A DNA stretch of 64,000 nucleotides from Delftia sp. PS-11 (GTDB taxonomy: Bacteria; Pseudomonadota; Gammaproteobacteria; Burkholderiales; Burkholderiaceae_C). The notes below the pieces were generated by a model. It made no database searches. It had not been told where the DNA came from and worked only from the letters and a program-made list of their open reading frames with translations. A program made the position numbers and the translations under genes. This document shows, piece by piece, positions 60,318-64,000 of the stretch. Location: contig NZ_JACSYA010000009.1 in NCBI RefSeq assembly GCF_029870285.1, forward strand, positions 1 to 64,000, read 5' to 3'. Every line of letters begins with the position of its first letter. The first letter of the stretch is position 1.

Positions 60318-61412
60318 ATGGCTGAAGCAACCCAAGAACGCGTCGTCCTGGCCGACCAGGCCGAGGCGCTGCGCAAGGAAAAGAAAGAGCGTTCCGTCAA
60401 ATGCGTGGTCTGGGATCTGGACAACACGCTGTGGCAGGGCACGCTGCTGGAGGGCGGCGTCAGCGGCCTGCGCGACGGCGTGCTGCAGGCCATCAAGACC
60501 CTGGATGCGCGCGGCATACTGCAGTCCATCGCCTCCAAGAACGAGCATGCGCTGGCCTGGGCCAGGCTCGAAGAGCTGGGCGTGGCCGAGTACTTCCTGT
60601 ACCCGCAGATCGGCTGGGGTGCCAAATCCGCATCGGTCGAGCGCATTGCCCAGAGCATCAACATCGGCATCGACACCCTGGCCTTCATCGACGACCAGGC
60701 CTTCGAGCGCGAGGAGGTGCAGTACGCCCACCCCAAGGTGCTGTGCGTGGACGCGCTGGAGATCGATGCCATGCTGGCGCTGCCTGCGCTCAACCCGCGC
60801 TTCGTGACCGATGACTCGGCGCGCCGACGCGCCATGTACCAGGCCGATATCGTGCGCAAAGAGGTCGAGGAACGCTTCGAAGGCCCGCAAAACGACTTTC
60901 TCGCCAGCCTGGGCATGCGGCTGACGATTGCCCGCCCCCGCGAGGAAGATCTCAAGCGCGCTGAGGAGCTGACGCTGCGGACCAATCAGCTCAACACCAC
61001 GGGCTACACCTACTCCTATGACGAGCTCAACGCGCTGCGCCAGTCGCCCGACCACCGCCTGCTGATCATCGGGCTGGAGGACAAATACGGCACCTACGGA
61101 AAAATTGGCCTGGTGCTGATCGAATGCCGCGACGACGCCTGGATGGTCAAGCTGTTCCTGATGTCCTGCCGCGTCATGACGCGGGGCGTCGGCACCATTG
61201 TCATCACCCACCTGCGCAACGAGGCGCGCCGGCTGGGCGTGCGCCTGCTGGCCGAGATGCTGCCCAACGAGCGCAACCGGATGATGTACATGACCTACAA
61301 GTTCAACCACTTCCGTGAGCTGGAAAAGCACGGTGACCTGGTGATCTTCGAAAACCAGCTTGACCCGGTCCAGGCCTTTCCGTCCTACGTCCATGTGCAG
61401 ATCGAAGATTGA
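60318..61412 (+). CDS. FkbH-like HAD-family protein, glyceryl-ACP formation
   Basis: 364 residues. The N-terminal HAD phosphatase part has the DxDxT motif in VVWDLDNTLWQG and IASKNEHALAWA, FIDDQAFEREEV. The C-terminal part is GNAT-like (EDKYGTYGKIGLVLIE, NERNRMMYM). FkbH proteins take 1,3-bisphosphoglycerate, remove phosphate and load a glyceryl group on a discrete ACP, the first step to methoxymalonyl- or hydroxymalonyl-ACP. AAGGA precedes the ATG. No O-methyltransferase (FkbG) is seen in the window, so the hydroxyl form is the better prediction. Confidence 0.95.
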   Translation: MAEATQERVVLADQAEALRKEKKERSVKCVVWDLDNTLWQGTLLEGGVSGLRDGVLQAIKTLDARGILQSIASKNEHALAWARLEELGVAEYFLYPQIGWGAKSASVERIAQSINIGIDTLAFIDDQAFEREEVQYAHPKVLCVDALEIDAMLALPALNPRFVTDDSARRRAMYQADIVRKEVEERFEGPQNDFLASLGMRLTIARPREEDLKRAEELTLRTNQLNTTGYTYSYDELNALRQSPDHRLLIIGLEDKYGTYGKIGLVLIECRDDAWMVKLFLMSCRVMTRGVGTIVITHLRNEARRLGVRLLAEMLPNERNRMMYMTYKFNHFRELEKHGDLVIFENQLDPVQAFPSYVHVQIED

Positions 61413-61418
61413 CGAACC

Positions 61419-62657
61419 ATGGATGGCATTGAGTGCTTCGACCTCGCCCGGCTGAGCCCGCTCAACAAGGGCTTTTCGGGGGCTGCCAGCGATGGGCGCT
61501 GGGTTTACTACGCTCCGCTCAACAACGGCCAGTTCCATGGCCGGGTGCTGCGCCACGATGGCACGCAGCCTTTCGACCTGGCCTCGGCCTGGACGCACTT
61601 CGATGTGTCCGTGCTCGATCCCGGCTGCCGTGGCTTTGTCGATCTGATCCATGACGGCAGCTACCTCTACCTTGTGCCTTTTTGCCACGGCGCCCACCAT
61701 GGCAAAGTGGTGCGCTATGACCTGCAGGCGCCTTTTGACGAACCCGGCAGCTGGTCGGTGTTCGACACCCAGTCGGTGCATCCGCACAGCCGGGGCTTTG
61801 TCAGCGGCTGCTTTGATGGCCACTACCTGTACCTGGCGCCTTACCAGCTCGACCACCAGACCCAGCATGGCCAGGTGACCCGCTACGACACCCGCCGGCC
61901 CTTCACAGACCGCGATGCCTGGGAAGTGTTCGACCTGGCCAGCCTGAACCCGCAATGCCGGGGCTACCACTCGGCGATTGCCGAGGGCGATCAGGTGTAT
62001 TTCGTCCCCTATCTGCTCGGACAGCGCCAGTACAGCGGCTGGGTGGCCCGGCTGGACCGCAGCGCCCCGTTCACCAGCCCCGACGCCTGGCGCTGCCTCG
62101 ATGTCAGCGCCATCCATCCCGGCGCCCAGGGCTTCGTGGGTGCCGCCCGCCACGACGGCATGGTCTATTTCGTGCCCTATGTCGATGCCAACGACCGCCA
62201 CGGCCGCGTGCTGCGGCTGGACACCCGGGCCGACTTTGCCGACCCCGGGGCATGGCAGGTCTTCGATTGCGCCAGCGTCCACCCGGGCAGCCGGGGCTTC
62301 TTCGGCGCCGTGTGCGCAGGCCGGCATCTGTACTTCATCCCGCATTGCCGGGGGGCAGGGCAGTACCACGGCCAGATCACCCGCTTCGACCTGGGCGGCG
62401 CATTTGACGATCCGGCCAGCTGGTCCTACTGCGACCTCAGCCAGGCCCACCCGGACGCCCGCGGATTCATCGGCGCGGTGGCCGCCCGGGGATACCTTTA
62501 CCTGGCCCCCTTCGAGACCGATGCGGGCCGCCACAGCGGGGTGGCACTACGCCTCGATCTGAACTCGGAATGCGTGCCCTGGCAGCCGGCAGCCAGCGCG
62601 CAATCCCTGCCATCTCTTCAACAGGTTTTGGAGCCTACATGTCGAACGAATCCCTGA
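61419..62657 (+). CDS. Seven-repeat beta-propeller-like protein, function unknown
   Basis: 412 residues made of seven consecutive units of about 53 residues (about 8-385). Each has the form PxxRGFxGAxxDGxYLYFxPY, then HGxVxRYDxxxPFxDPxxW and FD. The regular spacing, aromatic beta-strand pattern and count of seven suggest a seven-bladed propeller. There is no signal peptide or membrane segment, so it is probably cytoplasmic. I recognise no named family and no catalytic motif; conserved Arg-Gly-Phe, His and Asp in every blade could form a binding surface. It sits inside the operon, seven bases after the FkbH-like gene and overlapping the ACP-aminotransferase by 19 bases, so a role in the pathway is likely. 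Confidence 0.85.
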   Translation: MDGIECFDLARLSPLNKGFSGAASDGRWVYYAPLNNGQFHGRVLRHDGTQPFDLASAWTHFDVSVLDPGCRGFVDLIHDGSYLYLVPFCHGAHHGKVVRYDLQAPFDEPGSWSVFDTQSVHPHSRGFVSGCFDGHYLYLAPYQLDHQTQHGQVTRYDTRRPFTDRDAWEVFDLASLNPQCRGYHSAIAEGDQVYFVPYLLGQRQYSGWVARLDRSAPFTSPDAWRCLDVSAIHPGAQGFVGAARHDGMVYFVPYVDANDRHGRVLRLDTRADFADPGAWQVFDCASVHPGSRGFFGAVCAGRHLYFIPHCRGAGQYHGQITRFDLGGAFDDPASWSYCDLSQAHPDARGFIGAVAARGYLYLAPFETDAGRHSGVALRLDLNSECVPWQPAASAQSLPSLQQVLEPTCRTNP

Positions 62658-64000
62658 ACCAGGCACCCGCTGCCAAAGCCGACCGGGCGGTGGTGGAAGG
62701 CATGCTGCGCCAGATCATGTCCAAGGTCCTGCCCAGCACCCCCAGCCCCGAGGATGTGCACATTCCCTTCCTGGAAATGGGAGCCAACTCGCTTGTGCTC
62801 ATGGAGGTACAGCGCAGCGTCGAAGCCCGTTTCGGCCTGACGATTTCCATCCCGCAGTTCTTTCAGGAGCTGACCTGCATGGACGCGCTGGCCGAGTACA
62901 TCGTGCACAACCAAAGCGCCATGGCTCCTGCCCAAGAGCCGCCCGCCCAGCCACAGCCCACTGTGACCCCCGTCGCAACAGCGGTGCCCGAGCCCGTGCC
63001 CGCGCCAGCCGCCATGCCGCAGGTGCCGCTGGCGCCGCTGGCGCTGCCGGCATTCACCCAGGCCGCCCCCGTGGCCGGCGAGATCGAGCAGATCCTGCGC
63101 CGCCAGATGGAGACCGCCGCCGAGGCCATCAACCAGGTGGTCGCGCAGCAGCTGCGCTTTCTCGGCGGCCTCGGACAGACAGCCACGCAACCCGTGCCGG
63201 TGGCCGCCGCCGCGCCTGTGCCGGCCGCGCCTGAGCCGGCCGTATCTGCACCAGCCACCGTGGCAGCAGCCCCGGCAGGCGCGGCCCGACCGACCGCGGC
63301 CCGACCGTCCTCGGCCCTGGTCAGCCACCGCATGCTGTCGCCGCTGGAAATCCGCGCCCGGGGCCTGACCGAAAAGCAGAGCCAGCACCTGGAGGCGCTG
63401 ATTGCGCTCTACACCAGCCGCACCCAGCGTTCCAAGGAGCTGACCGCGCGCGATCGCGGCGTGCTGGCCGACAGCCGCGCCGCCGTGGGCTTTCGCTTCA
63501 CCACCAAGGAAATGCTCTACCCCATCGTGGGCAAGAAGGCGCAGGGCGCCTATCTCTGGGATGTGGACGGCAACCGCTACATCGACATCACCATGGGCCA
63601 GGGCGTGACCCTGTTCGGCCACCATCCCGACTTCATCGACCAGGCGCTGGCCGATCCCGACAACGACGCGCTGCTGCTCGGGCCCCGGCCGCCCCAGACC
63701 GGCGAGGCAGCCCGGCTGATCTGCGAGCTGACGGGCATGGAGCGCGTCACCTTCACCAACTCGGGCACAGAGGCCGTGATGGCGGCCCTGCGCCTGGCGC
63801 GCGCGGCCACGCAGCGGCAAAAGATCGTGATGTTCGACAATGCCTACCACGGGCATTCCGACAACGTCATGGGCCGCCCCGTCTGGACGGACGGCGTGCT
63901 GGGCAGCGTGCCCGTGGCGCCCGGCATCACCCAGGGCTCGGTGGACGATCTGCTGCTGCTCGAATATGGCAGCGACGAATCGCTCGACTACATCCGTGCC
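62639..64000 (+). CDS. ACP-aminotransferase (AMT) protein, truncated by the right edge
   Basis: 454 codons are visible, with no stop. The ATG at 62639 has GGAG upstream. The ACP occupies about 15-95 with Ser51 in MGANSLVLMEV. An Ala/Pro-rich region follows, broken by a helix containing INQVVAQQL (about 164-175). From about 231 a class III, PLP-dependent aminotransferase begins (GFRFTTKEMLYPIVGKKAQGAYLWDVDGNRYIDITMGQG, then FTNSGTEAVMAALRLARA, DNAYHGHSD). The PLP Lys lies beyond the window. AMT domains fused to ACPs, as in mycosubtilin synthetase, turn a carrier-bound beta-keto group into a beta-amine. Here it would complete PKS module 4. Confidence 0.93.
   Translation, partial: MSNESLNQAPAAKADRAVVEGMLRQIMSKVLPSTPSPEDVHIPFLEMGANSLVLMEVQRSVEARFGLTISIPQFFQELTCMDALAEYIVHNQSAMAPAQEPPAQPQPTVTPVATAVPEPVPAPAAMPQVPLAPLALPAFTQAAPVAGEIEQILRRQMETAAEAINQVVAQQLRFLGGLGQTATQPVPVAAAAPVPAAPEPAVSAPATVAAAPAGAARPTAARPSSALVSHRMLSPLEIRARGLTEKQSQHLEALIALYTSRTQRSKELTARDRGVLADSRAAVGFRFTTKEMLYPIVGKKAQGAYLWDVDGNRYIDITMGQGVTLFGHHPDFIDQALADPDNDALLLGPRPPQTGEAARLICELTGMERVTFTNSGTEAVMAALRLARAATQRQKIVMFDNAYHGHSDNVMGRPVWTDGVLGSVPVAPGITQGSVDDLLLLEYGSDESLDYIRA

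Overview
The window looks like a chromosomal piece of a high-GC betaproteobacterium, probably a member of the Comamonadaceae (Comamonas/Delftia/Acidovorax-like). The reasons are strongly GC-biased codon use, a Bug/TctC periplasmic binding protein, an rpoH gene preceded by a perfect CIRCE element, and a benzoate/catechol locus with a BenM/CatM-type operator. The genus assignment is inference. No rRNA, tRNA, CRISPR array or insertion sequence was found.

Region 1 (1-5635, minus strand) is a tight operon: a Bug-type solute-binding protein, a sterol-desaturase/fatty-acid-hydroxylase-like protein, a three-His-box fatty acid desaturase, a fusion of a KAS III-like condensing enzyme with a haem-oxygenase-like diiron domain, and a gene of unknown family that runs off the left edge. 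Three predicted diiron enzymes and one thiolase-fold enzyme suggest an uncharacterised lipid-tailoring pathway. Region 2 (5653-6706) is rpoH with its terminator and a perfect CIRCE operator.

Region 3 (6767-16133) is benzoate and catechol catabolism: a LysR regulator, a divergent operator, then catB, catA, benA, benB, benC, benD, an aromatic-acid MFS transporter and catD. catC (muconolactone isomerase) is absent from the locus. Region 4 (16474-18642) is a DASH-type photolyase/cryptochrome and an SDR protein.

Region 5 (19048 to the right edge, plus strand) is a large hybrid NRPS/PKS locus. It begins with four closely spaced genes: an alanine-racemase-fold protein, an orphan ABC-type binding protein, an MFS permease fused to two predicted extracytoplasmic domains, and a GNAT protein. 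A two-module NRPS follows (TubC dock-C-A-PCP-sulfotransferase-C-A-PCP-TE), with A-domain codes that read as Thr and Gly. Then come a small membrane protein, a Sfp-type phosphopantetheinyl transferase and four PKS genes: FAAL-ACP-KS-AT-DH-KR-ACP; KS-AT-DH-KR-ACP; KS-AT-DH-cMT-KR-ACP; and KS with a degenerate AT plus a second AT and no ACP. A four-gene hydroxymalonyl-ACP cassette (hydroxyacyl dehydrogenase, ACP, acyl-CoA dehydrogenase, FkbH-like protein), a seven-repeat propeller-like protein of unknown function, and an ACP-aminotransferase cut by the right edge complete the visible locus.

Read together, FAAL loads a fatty acid. Three reducing modules without enoyl reductase add an unsaturated chain with one C-methyl branch. 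A split fourth module could install an alpha-hydroxy, beta-amino unit. The NRPS adds Thr and Gly before thioesterase release. The sulfotransferase embedded after the Thr carrier suggests Thr O-sulfation, or sulfation followed by elimination to dehydrobutyrine. The structure is inference, and the cluster clearly continues beyond base 64000.
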